A stretch of DNA of 21,120 bases from CAYGWX01 sp964353855 [NCBI: uncultured bacterium]. GTDB lineage: Bacteria > Edwardsbacteria > CAYGWX01. Location of the stretch: the NCBI GenBank assembly GCA_964353855.1, contig CAYGWX010000042.1:1-21120 (forward strand), given 5' to 3'. The notes under the pieces are model-generated. The model did no database searches, had not been told where the DNA came from, and saw only the letters and a list, made by a program, of their open reading frames with translations. The position numbers were made by a program, and so were the translations under genes. Positions 6,390 through 13,717 of this stretch are shown in pieces (the first letter of the stretch is position 1; every line of letters starts with the position of its first letter).

Positions 6390-7182
6390 CGTGGCCATCG
6401 AAAATCCCAAATCCAAAATCAAAAATGGCAAGGAAGCCGTCCGGGCTGAGAACCTCTCCAAGCGCTTCGGCTCCTTCTGGGCAGTCCGGGGCGTCACCTT
6501 CGCGGTGCAGGAGGGGGAGATCTTCGGGTTCTTGGGCCCCAACGGCGCGGGAAAGTCCACGACCATCAGGATGCTTTGCGGGATCCTGGCCCCCTCCGGG
6601 GGCAAGGGCCTGGTCGCGGGATACGACGTGGGGCGGGAGCCGGAGAAGGTGAAGAGCGCGCTGGGCTACATGTCCCAGAAGTTCTCGCTGTACGACGACC
6701 TGACCGTGGAGGAGAACGTCGAGTTCTACTCCGGCATCTACCGCCTGTCCCTTAAGAAGCAGGCCGAGCGCAGGGCCTGGGTCCTGGAGATGGCCGGGCT
6801 GGCCGGGCGCGAGAAGAGCTTGCCCCGGGAGCTCTCCGGGGGCTGGAAACAGCGCCTGGCCCTGGGCTGCGCCATCCTCCACGAGCCGAGGATATTGTTT
6901 CTGGACGAGCCCACGGCCGGGGTGGACCCGGTCTCCCGTCGAAGATTCTGGGACCTCATCGCCACCCTCTCGGAACAGGGGACCACGGTGTTCGTGACCA
7001 CGCATTACATGGACGAGGCTGAGCACTGCCACCGCCTGGCCCTGATCAACCAGGGCGAGCTGGTGGCCCTGGGCTCGCCGAGGGAGTTGAAACACAGCCT
7101 TTCGCCCGAGGCCACCCTGGAAGACGTCTTCGTCTCCCTGACCCGGGCCCCGGAAATCCCCAATCCAAAAGCCAGAATCTAA
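6382..7182 (+). CDS. ABC exporter ATPase 2 (YbhF C-half type)
   Basis: 266 aa. The TTG at 6382 follows AGGGG at a suitable distance; a GTG at 6391 is possible. Residues about 7-16 (ENPKSKIKNG) come from a CCAAAAT-type repeat. All catalytic motifs are intact: Walker A GPNGAGKST (about 52-60), signature LSGGWKQRL (about 151), Walker B ILFLDEPTAGVD and H-loop His in TTHYMDEAE (about 208). It corresponds to the C-terminal half of YbhF and should power the two ABC-2 permeases downstream together with ATPase 1. The tail (EIPNPKARI) again ends in repeat-like sequence. Confidence 0.92.
   Translation: MPDVAIENPKSKIKNGKEAVRAENLSKRFGSFWAVRGVTFAVQEGEIFGFLGPNGAGKSTTIRMLCGILAPSGGKGLVAGYDVGREPEKVKSALGYMSQKFSLYDDLTVEENVEFYSGIYRLSLKKQAERRAWVLEMAGLAGREKSLPRELSGGWKQRLALGCAILHEPRILFLDEPTAGVDPVSRRRFWDLIATLSEQGTTVFVTTHYMDEAEHCHRLALINQGELVALGSPRELKHSLSPEATLEDVFVSLTRAPEIPNPKARI
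6400..6427. repeat. CCAAAAT-type junction repeat 2
   Basis: An aatcccaaatccaaaatc-type half element at the start of the second ATPase gene, read through as codons. Similar sequence lies at junction 1 and around 7153-7179. Confidence 0.65.
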
Positions 7183-7183
7183 C

Positions 7184-8323
7184 ATGAAACGCAGGCTTTG
7201 GGCCATGATCCGCAAGGAGTTCCTGCACGTCTGGAGGGACCCCCGGACCCTGTACCTGGCCATCGGCATGCCCGCCGTGCTCACCCTGCTCTTCGGCTAC
7301 GCCATCACGATGGACATCATCCACATCCCGTTCGGGGTTCTGGACCAGGATCACACGGCGCGGAGCCGGGAGCTGGTGTCCCGGTTCGGGGAAACCCGCT
7401 ACTTCACCCTGGTGGCCGAGACCCAGGACGAAGGGACGATGCGCCGGCTCCTGGAGCTGGGGAAGGCCAGGCTCTTTCTGGTCATCCCCCCGGGCTTCGC
7501 CAGGCGCCTGGAGCGGGGGGCCCGGAGCCCGGTGCAGGTCCTGGTGGACGGCACGGACTCCAACCAGGGGGTGGTGGCCCTGGGCTACGCCCGGGCGATC
7601 GCCCAGGCCCTGACCCGGGACCTCTTCCTGGAGGGGGCCAAGCGGGCCGGGCTGGCCGGCCTCGAACAGCGGATGCCGCCCCTGGAGCCGCGGATGGTTG
7701 CGCTCTTCAACCCCGAGCTCAAGAGCCAGGTCTTCGTGGTCCCCGGCTTGATCGCGGTGATCATGATGATGATGGGCACGATGCTCACCGCGCTCACGGT
7801 CTCGCGGGAATGGGAGCGGGGGACCATGGAGCAGCTTCTGGTCACCCCGGCCCGGCCCCTGGAGATCGTCCTGGGCAAGACCGCGCCCTACTTCGCGCTC
7901 GGGCTCCTCGAGATGGTCTCGGTGATCCTCGTGGGCATGATCTTCTTCCAGGTGCCGTTCCGCGGGAGCCACTTCCTGGTCCTGGGGTTCTCCTCGCTTT
8001 TCCTGCTCACCGCACTGGGAGTCGGGCTCCTGATCTCGATCACCGCCCGGAGCCAGCAGCTCGCCACCCAGCTTTCTTTCCTGGTCTCCATGCTCCCCTC
8101 GATGATCCTGTCCGGGTTCATGTTCCCGGTGGCGAGCATGCCCCGGATCATCCAGGCCATCACCGTCCTCGTCCCGGCGAAGTACTTCATCACCGCCCTG
8201 CGCGGCATCCTCCTCAAGGGCAACGGGCTCCCGGACCTCTGGGCCGAGGGCCTGGCGCTCCTCCTCTTCGCCCTGGCCATCACCGTCCTCTGCGCCCGCA
8301 GGTTCCGGACGAGACTGGGATAA
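7184..8323 (+). CDS. ABC-2 type permease (YbhS/YbhR-like) 1
   Basis: 379 aa. The N-terminal RKEFLHVWRDPRTLYLAIGMP leads into TM1 (AVLTLLFGYAI). A large extracytoplasmic domain covers about residues 45-175 (LDQDHTARSRELV, DGTDSNQGVVALGYARAI). At least five further TM segments follow, including VVPGLIAVIMMMMGTMLTAL, the conserved coupling segment SREWERGTMEQLLVTPARPLEIVLGK, and ILSGFMFPVASMPRIIQAIT. This is the typical layout of ABC-2 exporters of the YhhJ/YbhS group. The ATG comes 1 nt after the ATPase stop and lacks a clear ribosome-binding site, suggesting translational coupling. It pairs with the homologous permease at 8823. Confidence 0.93.
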   Translation: MKRRLWAMIRKEFLHVWRDPRTLYLAIGMPAVLTLLFGYAITMDIIHIPFGVLDQDHTARSRELVSRFGETRYFTLVAETQDEGTMRRLLELGKARLFLVIPPGFARRLERGARSPVQVLVDGTDSNQGVVALGYARAIAQALTRDLFLEGAKRAGLAGLEQRMPPLEPRMVALFNPELKSQVFVVPGLIAVIMMMMGTMLTALTVSREWERGTMEQLLVTPARPLEIVLGKTAPYFALGLLEMVSVILVGMIFFQVPFRGSHFLVLGFSSLFLLTALGVGLLISITARSQQLATQLSFLVSMLPSMILSGFMFPVASMPRIIQAITVLVPAKYFITALRGILLKGNGLPDLWAEGLALLLFALAITVLCARRFRTRLG

Positions 8324-8325
8324 CA

Positions 8326-8389
8326 CTAATTTTGGATTTTGGAATGCGGATTATGGATTTCGTGAGTCAATGATCCCAAATCCAAAATG
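8326..8389. repeat. CCAAAAT-type junction repeat 3
   Basis: ttttggattttgg-aatgcgga on the left and atcccaaatccaaaat on the right repeat the layout of junction 1. It separates the first permease from the four-helix-bundle gene. Confidence 0.75.
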
Positions 8390-8404
8390 GAAAGGGTGGT
8401 TATC

Positions 8405-8761
8405 ATGAAAGAAGCAGACCTTAAAGCGAGAACAAAAAAGTACGCCCTGCGAATCATCCACCTGGTGCAATCATTGCCGAAAGGGCGCATCGAACAAGAG
8501 ATCGGTCGCCAGCTTCTGCGGGCAGGGCTTTCGGTTGGCGCGAACTACCGCTCTTCCTGCCGGGCGAAGTCCGGGGCGGACTTCGTGGCCAAGTTGGCCG
8601 TGGTTGAGGAGGAGGCCGATGAATCAAGATATTGGCTGGAGCTGTTGGTGGAAGCAAAATTGATGGAGGCAAAACGGTTGGAGCCCTTGCTCAAGGAGTC
8701 GGATGAGATTATTGCCATCGTCGTGTCCTCAATCAAGACCGCCAGGGATGGGCGCGCCTGA
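8405..8761 (+). CDS. four-helix-bundle protein (23S rRNA IVS / Avd-like family)
   Basis: 118 aa from the ATG at 8405, which follows AAAGGG at good spacing; an in-frame ATG at 8387 lies in the repeat. The sequence has the family hallmarks: ALRIIHLVQSLPKGR, IGRQLLRAGLSVGANYRSSCRAKS, DFVAKLAVVEEEADESRYWLELLVEA. It folds as four amphipathic helices. Relatives are encoded within intervening sequences of some 23S rRNA genes, as solitary genes, or as Avd proteins of diversity-generating retroelements. No rRNA or reverse transcriptase lies nearby. It interrupts the two permeases and is flanked on both sides by CCAAAAT repeats, which suggests insertion as a cassette. Its role in export, if any, is unknown. 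Confidence 0.9.
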   Translation: MKEADLKARTKKYALRIIHLVQSLPKGRIEQEIGRQLLRAGLSVGANYRSSCRAKSGADFVAKLAVVEEEADESRYWLELLVEAKLMEAKRLEPLLKESDEIIAIVVSSIKTARDGRA

Positions 8762-8791
8762 CTTGGGGGTTTTAAAAGATGCTTTGGCTCC

Positions 8792-8825
8792 ATAATCCAA
8801 AATCAAAAATCTAAAATCCAAAATG
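8792..8825. repeat. CCAAAAT-type junction repeat 4
   Basis: An atccaaaatc/aaaaatctaaaatcc run ends exactly in the ATG of the second permease, so the repeat occupies the place of the ribosome-binding site and supplies the start codon. Confidence 0.7.
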
Positions 8826-9959
8826 ATTCAAGCCGTCCTCCACCTGATGAAGAAAGAGTTCCTCCAGACCCTCAGGGACCCGCGCCTGCGGGCGGTCATC
8901 TTCATCGCCCCGGTCATCCAGCTCACCCTGTTCGGCTACGCCATCACCACGGACATCAAGCAGATCGCGACCGTGGTCTGCGACCTGGACCGCACCCAGG
9001 AGAGCCGGGACCTGGTCTCCGCGATGGAGGGGAGCGGCTACTTCGCCGTCGCCTTCCGGGTGGAGTCCCCGCAGGACCTGGAGAAGCTCCTCAGGCGGAA
9101 CCGGGCGCGGTTCGGACTGCTCGTCCCCCGGGGCTTCGCCCGGAGCCAGAAGCGCACGGAGAAGGCGGTCCTGGTGACGTTCCTGGACGGGAGCGACGCC
9201 AATTCCGCGACCGTGGCCATGAACTACCTGAACCAGATGCTGGGCGAGCGGAGCGAGAGGCAGATGGCGGGCTCAAGGGTGAGGCTTCAGGCGATGGGCA
9301 CGGGCCTCTTGGCCGGGCAGGTCGTGCCGCAGGTGCAGGTCTGGTACAATCCCGACCTCCTCTCCGCGCCCTACATGGTGCCCGGGGTGATCGCGCTCAT
9401 CCTCACTGTGATGACCCTGATGCTGACCGCGATGGGCATCGCCCGGGAGCGGGAGATGGGGACCATTGAGCAACTCATCGTTTCGCCCCTCCGGCCCGTG
9501 GAGCTGATCGTCGGGAAGACCGTGCCCTACGTGCTGATCGGGCTCCTGGACGTGGCCCTGATTCTGACCATAGGACATTTCCTGTTCCAGCTTCCCATCC
9601 GGGGGAGCCTCCTCGTCCTGTTCGCGGCGGTGCTCATTTACCTCCTGACCACGGTGGGCCTGGGGCTTCTCATCTCCACCTTCTCACGCACCCAGCAGCA
9701 GGCGATGCTCTCCACGATGTTCATCACGATGCCGGCGATCATCCTCTCCGGGTTCTTCTTCCCGATTGCGAGCATGCCCCAGTGGGCCCAGGTCCTGACC
9801 CTGGCGAACCCGATCCGGTTCTTTCTGGCCATCCTGCGCGCCATCCTGCTCAAGGGCTCCGGCCCGGCCGCGCTCTGGCAGGACGGACTGCCCCTGCTCC
9901 TCCTCGGCACCCTCATCTTCACCGGCAGCCTGCTCCGGTTCAGGAAGAGGCTGGGATAA
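8823..9959 (+). CDS. ABC-2 type permease (YbhS/YbhR-like) 2
   Basis: 378 aa, clearly homologous to the permease at 7184 along its whole length. TM1 lies in VIFIAPVIQLTLFGYAI. The extracytoplasmic domain carries DLDRTQESRDLVSAM and LDGSDANSATVAMNYL. The coupling segment is AREREMGTIEQLIVSPLRPVELIVGK, and the final TM region includes ILSGFFFPIASMPQWAQVLT. It should form the transmembrane heterodimer of the exporter. No Shine-Dalgarno sequence is visible because repeat DNA runs up to the ATG, so translation probably depends on coupling or a leaderless-like mode. Confidence 0.93.
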   Translation: MIQAVLHLMKKEFLQTLRDPRLRAVIFIAPVIQLTLFGYAITTDIKQIATVVCDLDRTQESRDLVSAMEGSGYFAVAFRVESPQDLEKLLRRNRARFGLLVPRGFARSQKRTEKAVLVTFLDGSDANSATVAMNYLNQMLGERSERQMAGSRVRLQAMGTGLLAGQVVPQVQVWYNPDLLSAPYMVPGVIALILTVMTLMLTAMGIAREREMGTIEQLIVSPLRPVELIVGKTVPYVLIGLLDVALILTIGHFLFQLPIRGSLLVLFAAVLIYLLTTVGLGLLISTFSRTQQQAMLSTMFITMPAIILSGFFFPIASMPQWAQVLTLANPIRFFLAILRAILLKGSGPAALWQDGLPLLLLGTLIFTGSLLRFRKRLG

Positions 9960-9965
9960 CGTAGC

Positions 9966-9994
9966 GCCCCGATTCATCGGGGGGCAGCCCTTTT
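9966..9994 (+). terminator. probable terminator of the exporter operon
   Basis: Stem ccccga (9967-9972) and tcgggg (9977-9982) around ttca, followed shortly by TTTT. The T-tract is short and slightly displaced, so it may be weak. Confidence 0.45.
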
Positions 9995-9995
9995 A

Positions 9996-10078
9996 TCCCC
10001 TCTAAGAAGAGGGGATTTAGGGGTGTGTATCCCTTGTTGAGCCTTGGGAAATCCCGATTTATTGATCGGGGCTCCTCT
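9996..10078. repeat. GGGG-type palindromic repeats downstream of the exporter
   Basis: cccctctaagaagaggggatttaggggtg resembles the ccccctt...aagggggttaggggg elements at 149-175 and 20091-20123. A second hairpin (cccgat-ttattg-atcggg) follows near 10052-10070. No gene is visible in 9960-10197. Confidence 0.55.
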
Positions 10079-10135
10079 GCTCCCCCGCTCCCGTGCTGCT
10101 TTTTAAGGAGTGGGGAAAATTATGTAATCGAAGGC

Positions 10136-10164
10136 TTGACAAACCCTCCGTTTTGCCGTATAAT
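10136..10164 (+). promoter_or_regulatory. consensus sigma70-type promoter
   Basis: TTGACA (10136-10141) and TATAAT (10159-10164) are both perfect, with the optimal 17-bp spacer. It lies 34 bp before the ATG of the propeller gene, which has GGAGG at 10187-10191. This predicts strong, unregulated-looking expression. Confidence 0.85.
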
Positions 10165-10197
10165 AGGCGCATGGATTCCTGATACAGGAGGACTGCC

Positions 10198-11406
10198 ATG
10201 AAGCCCACTATTCGTTTGCCTTTTCGCCTTACGCCTCATGCCTTGCTCCCTACGTTATCTCTTTTCTCCCTTGTCCCTCTTCTCCTCGCTCCCTCCGCCC
10301 TTCTCGCCCAGGGATGGTCCGACCCTGAAAACTTAGGCTCCGGGGTCAACAGCAACGATTTTGAAATAGACCCTTGTCTGGCCGAGAACGATACCGCGCT
10401 CTACTTTGCCAGCATGTATGAAAACACGCCTAACGACTACGACCTCCGCGTCTCCTACTATCGCAACGGTGCCTGGCAGCCGTCTTCGAAGTTAGGGGAC
10501 TCCATTAACCGTCCCATAGATCGAGAAGTTCGGCCTTACGTTACTCCGGATGGACATTGGCTTTTCTTTGATCGGATTGATGGCCCGGGGTATCGCTCTC
10601 TTTTTTCCGAAAAGCTGAATGGAGTTTGGCAATCTCCACGACGACTTAGAGACCTTGGGCTTTCTTTAGACGATAGCACTGGGTTAGATGGTGGTGTGAG
10701 GTTCAACCGGGATATGACCCGCTGCTACTTTACCTCCTATCGGCGGGGCGTAAGCAATCCCGACATCTGGATGTGCGAGAAGGTGGGCGGGGTCTGGCAG
10801 CCGCCCACGATCCTCTCGGACAGCATCAATACCCCAGAGGTCGAATGGAAGCCCTCGGTTACGGCGGATGAAAGCGAACTCTACTTTGTAACTGACAGAG
10901 GCCCCTCCTATCGCTATTTTGCCTATTCCAAGAAGAAAAACGGGGTCTGGCAGGGGAGGGTGGACATGGACTATCCTGTCAGCGACCCCGATAAATCTGC
11001 TGTCGCGGGGTGGATCACTGGGGATGGAATGCATTTCTATTTCTCCACCTGGCCGTTCGGTATAAATGACATAGATATCTGGGTCTCGCATCGCATCGTG
11101 GGCGTGGAGGAAGCAGAGAAAAGAGGATCTCAGGAAACGAACATACTGAGGTATCGAAATCCCTCCGGGTTTCCTTTAGTGATCGAGTATTCGCTTCCCA
11201 AGTCCGGTTCGTTTCGCCTGGGGGTATACGACCTGCAAGGTCGGTTGGTGGGCGTTGTTTTGGAAGGGAAGGGGGGGCCAGGCCGGCAAAAGGCGATCTG
11301 GAGAGGCCTCGGCTTGGATGGCAGGCAAGTCTCCAATGGGGTATATTTCCTGGTCTTGGAAACAGAAGGAAAGGCTTCCGCTCGCAAGGTAGTTCTACTG
11401 CGATAA
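10198..11406 (+). CDS. secreted PD40/WD40-like beta-propeller with C-terminal sorting domain
   Basis: 402 aa. A Pro/Leu-rich signal peptide ends near LLAQG (about residue 36). Residues about 40-300 hold repeated units of the PD40/TolB-like kind: EIDPCLAENDTALYFAS, REVRPYVTPDGHWLFFDR, GGVRFNRDMTRCYFTSYR, WKPSVTADESELYFVTDR and VAGWITGDGMHFYFSTWP, each followed by D-[IL]-W or K-NGVW turns. Residues about 320-402 form a FlgD-Ig/type IX-like sorting domain (YSLPKSGSFRLGVYDLQGRLV, GVYFLVLETEGK, ARKVVLLR). The protein should be exported and possibly anchored at the cell surface. Its ligand is unknown. It likely shares a transcript with the next gene, 27 bp downstream. Confidence 0.88.
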   Translation: MKPTIRLPFRLTPHALLPTLSLFSLVPLLLAPSALLAQGWSDPENLGSGVNSNDFEIDPCLAENDTALYFASMYENTPNDYDLRVSYYRNGAWQPSSKLGDSINRPIDREVRPYVTPDGHWLFFDRIDGPGYRSLFSEKLNGVWQSPRRLRDLGLSLDDSTGLDGGVRFNRDMTRCYFTSYRRGVSNPDIWMCEKVGGVWQPPTILSDSINTPEVEWKPSVTADESELYFVTDRGPSYRYFAYSKKKNGVWQGRVDMDYPVSDPDKSAVAGWITGDGMHFYFSTWPFGINDIDIWVSHRIVGVEEAEKRGSQETNILRYRNPSGFPLVIEYSLPKSGSFRLGVYDLQGRLVGVVLEGKGGPGRQKAIWRGLGLDGRQVSNGVYFLVLETEGKASARKVVLLR

Positions 11407-11433
11407 ACTCAAATAAAGAAAGGGGTGAGAAAA

Positions 11434-11805
11434 ATGAACAGACGGCTCTTTGCCCTCGCCGTCCTCTCTGCGGTCATCTGCCTCGTGCTCGTAGGCGTGG
11501 TCGTTTCTCAAGGCCGCAGGGGAACAGGGTATCCGATCTTTCAGGGAAATGTGTACGACAATCAAACGCCGGTATCCGGTTGCTTGGTCCACTTGACATC
11601 CTACCCTGGCGACCCCTACGATTACACTGATGACGAGGGTCACTACGTGATTACCTCCTCGACCCGTCAGGCAGGAAATTACTGCCTGGATGCTAAAAAG
11701 GACTCCAAGTCAGCCTGCCACTATTCCGACTACGACGGGCAAAACCCCACAACTCTGAACTTTGACATTGTACAAAACGGCTACGTCTGCCCTGACAGCA
11801 AGTAG
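11434..11805 (+). CDS. small secreted carboxypeptidase-regulatory-like (transthyretin-like) protein
   Basis: 123 aa from the ATG at 11434, placed by AAAGGGG at 11419-11425; a GTG at 11425 would overlap that site. The signal peptide is RRLFALAVLSAVICLVLVGVVVSQG. The mature part resembles a single carboxypeptidase-regulatory/Cna-B-like beta-sandwich: FQGNVYDNQTPVSGCLVHL, then DDEGHYVITSSTRQAGNYCL. Four Cys in the mature part could form disulfides, which would fit the thioredoxin protein at 3252. It is co-directional with the propeller gene and closed by a strong terminator, so it is probably an envelope or surface accessory protein. The precise role is unknown. Confidence 0.75.
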   Translation: MNRRLFALAVLSAVICLVLVGVVVSQGRRGTGYPIFQGNVYDNQTPVSGCLVHLTSYPGDPYDYTDDEGHYVITSSTRQAGNYCLDAKKDSKSACHYSDYDGQNPTTLNFDIVQNGYVCPDSK

Positions 11806-11821
11806 CGAGGAGGTTCCGGGC

Positions 11822-11855
11822 AGATGGGCCGCCTCTGGCGGCCCATCTCTTTTTT
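11822..11855 (+). terminator. strong Rho-independent terminator
   Basis: A perfect 12-bp stem agatgggccgcc/ggcggcccatct with a 3-nt loop, followed by C and six T. It ends the propeller transcript 16 bp after the last stop codon. Confidence 0.92.
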
Positions 11856-12029
11856 CCCACGATTCCAGATCATGAAGCTGAGCGCTTAACACTCTACGCC
11901 ATCTCGGGCCGGAAGGTCGGGGTCTATCACGGCGACCGGGTGGGGGAAGGGCTGGCTCCGGGGGTCTATTTCCTCAGGCCGGAAGGGAATAAGGACGCTA
12001 AGCCGTTACGGATCGTGAAGCTCAGGTGA
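11856..12029 (+). pseudogene. orphan FlgD-Ig/T9SS-like sorting-domain fragment
   Basis: Read in the frame that ends at the TGA 12027-12029, this gives EAERLTLYAISGRKVGVY, then GEGLAPGVYFLRPEG and a final LRIVKLR. These are the hallmarks of the C-terminal sorting domain of the propeller (10198) and metallophosphoesterase (16677) genes. No plausible start or upstream domain exists: the frame runs back into the preceding terminator. It is most simply the 3' remnant of a deleted secreted-protein gene that still keeps its own terminator at 12059-12090. Confidence 0.75.
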
Positions 12030-12058
12030 TTGGGTAGGACGAGTCTAAGGTTTATTTG

Positions 12059-12090
12059 GGGGCGGTCTAAGGATCGCCCCTTCTCTTTTT
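12059..12090 (+). terminator. Rho-independent terminator behind the fragment
   Basis: Nine-bp stem ggggcggtc/gatcgcccc (one G-U) with loop taag, followed by ttctcttttt. It probably served the lost gene whose tail lies at 11856-12029. Confidence 0.75.
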
Positions 12091-12148
12091 GCCTGTCTTG
12101 CTTGCCTCGACCTCGGCCTGACCCCTGCCTCCTCGGATCTTGCTCTTA

Positions 12149-12339
12149 CAGTTAGCGTCAAGTTAGCGTTAAATTGGCGTCAAATTGGCGGGAACACGGC
12201 GGGAACACCTTGGGAGGTGTTCGTATAGTCTGTTGATTTACTTTGGTTTATGGCTGAAATGCGGGAGTTAGGAGGATGGCGGAAACTAATAAATCAGTAG
12301 GTAAGTTTAAGAAAGGCAATGGGTTAACTTTGTTAAGCC
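12149..12339 (+). repeat. dispersed repeat family R1, copy B (11-bp tandem units)
   Basis: Five 11-bp units at 12149-12203 (cagttagcgtc, aagttagcgtt, aaattggcgtc, aaattggcggg, aacacggcggg) lead into a perfect hairpin aacacct-tggg-aggtgtt (12204-12221). Further on comes ggttaac-ttt-gttaagcc, equivalent to the palindrome of copy A. The rest of 12030-12439 shows no gene. Confidence 0.72.
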
Positions 12340-12439
12340 ATGCGGATTCCATTCCAAGATAACTGTTCAATGCCCCATGCTAAATGAACAATGATTCTCT
12401 CTCCTTGAACCCTCGGCCCCTCGGCCCCTGGAACCCTTC

Positions 12440-13714
12440 TTACGTCTTCAGTTCCTTCTTCTTCGCGGCGGGGAAGAGCACGTTGTTCAGGATGATGCGG
12501 AAGCCCGGGGAGTTCTTGTGGAGCTCCAGCTTGGTGGGCGGGTCGCCGATGCGATGCTGGAACTGCTCAGGGTCGTGCCCGCCGAAGAACGAGAACAGGC
12601 CCTTGCCCAGGGTGCCATAGAGGTACTTGACCTCGTCCGTGCCGGGAACTTCGGCTAATATCGTAGCCCCGGGCTTGACCTTGTCCTTGTGGAACCCGGT
12701 GTTCTGGCCCATGAACTCGTTCACCAGCGACACGTGGTCCTGGGTGAGCATGGCCGGGATGGGGTCGTACTTGGCCGAGAACTCGAAAAGGCTGAAGTAG
12801 GTCTGCGGCCCCCGGAGCAGGGCATCATTGGAGACGTCGATGTCCGAAGTGGCGTAGACGTAAGGGTTCAGCTCAGCATGGAAGTTCTGGAAGGCCAGGG
12901 TCCTGGAGAAATCCAGTTTATCGTTGCAGTCCGGGGCCACGGGGTCGCCGTCGAACTCCTGGGGCACGATGTCCGTGCCCTCTGCAGCCAGGGCCACGTC
13001 CAGGGTCGCGGGCCCGGAGCAGACCGCGAACAGGAACCCGCCCTTGTGGACATATTCCTTGATGCGTTTGGCCACGGCCAGCTTCATCTGCGAGACCTTC
13101 TTGAAACCCAGTTTGCGGGCATTCTTCTGGTTCGTGGCGATGTCCTCCTCGTACCAGGGGATGCCCCGGTAGTTGGCGTGGAACTTGCCGAACTGGCCCG
13201 TGAAGTCCTCGTGGTGGATGTGGAACCAGTCGTACTGCTCCAATCCCCCGGCCAGGATCTCCTCGTCCCAGATCTTCTGGAACGGGATCTGGGCGTAGTC
13301 CAGGGCCAGCCGTACGGCGTCGTCCCAGGGCCTCTGGTTCGGGGCGACGTAGACCACGAGGCGGGGTGCTTTCTCCAGGAGCACGACGTCCATGTTCTTG
13401 CCCTGGATCTCGGCATAGACCCCCGCAGCATCGCCGCCCGAGAGGATGGCATAGGTGACGCCCCTGAGCTTGGCGATCTTCTCCACCTCCGGGATGGCAT
13501 CGATCATGAAGGACCCACCCCGGTAGTTCAGCAGCCACTCCACGTTCGTCCCGTGCTCCAGGCAGAAATAGGCCACGCCATAGGCCCGGAGGTGGTCCGC
13601 CTGGGCGAGATCCATCGGGACGAGGATCTTGTTCGCAGCCAAAGGAGAGGCAAATAGGAATCCGATGAAGACGAAGAGGAATCCTCTAACCTTTTTCTTC
13701 GGGCCGTTGGCCAA
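12440..13714 (-). CDS. secreted GATase-fold protein (family often labelled asparagine synthetase B)
   Basis: 424 aa with an N-terminal signal peptide (GFLFVFIGFLFASPLAA). The TTG start is 3 nt after the previous stop, with AAGGA upstream. It matches from memory a Bacteroidota family commonly labelled asparagine synthetase B: ILVPMD, HLRAYGVAYF, WLLNYRGGSF, WFHIHHEDFTGQFGKF, SQMKLAVAKRIKEYV, GGFLFAVCSGPATLDVALAAEG, FFGGHDPEQFQH, and the end NNVLFPAAKKK. It contains neither the N-terminal Cys glutaminase nor the ATP-binding domain of true AsnB. The CSG turn (Cys232) and the strand order suggest a class-I glutamine-amidotransferase/ThuA-like fold in the periplasm. The function is unknown. It is the last gene of a three-gene operon with a PorV-like barrel and a TPR protein. 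Confidence 0.85.
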   Translation of the reverse strand: MANGPKKKVRGFLFVFIGFLFASPLAANKILVPMDLAQADHLRAYGVAYFCLEHGTNVEWLLNYRGGSFMIDAIPEVEKIAKLRGVTYAILSGGDAAGVYAEIQGKNMDVVLLEKAPRLVVYVAPNQRPWDDAVRLALDYAQIPFQKIWDEEILAGGLEQYDWFHIHHEDFTGQFGKFHANYRGIPWYEEDIATNQKNARKLGFKKVSQMKLAVAKRIKEYVHKGGFLFAVCSGPATLDVALAAEGTDIVPQEFDGDPVAPDCNDKLDFSRTLAFQNFHAELNPYVYATSDIDVSNDALLRGPQTYFSLFEFSAKYDPIPAMLTQDHVSLVNEFMGQNTGFHKDKVKPGATILAEVPGTDEVKYLYGTLGKGLFSFFGGHDPEQFQHRIGDPPTKLELHKNSPGFRIILNNVLFPAAKKKELKT

Positions 13715-13717
13715 GGC

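Noticed and set aside
7046-8326. long antisense and alternate-frame open stretches across the exporter genes
   Set aside because: They are shadows of GC-rich coding DNA: biased in Arg, Gly, Pro and His, without ribosome-binding sites, opposite well-recognised permease and ATPase genes.
8405-8761. true 23S rRNA intervening sequence
   Set aside because: The protein family fits, but no rRNA sequence flanks it.
12440-13714. true asparagine synthetase B
   Set aside because: It has a signal peptide and lacks the N-terminal catalytic Cys and the ATP-pyrophosphatase motif of AsnB.
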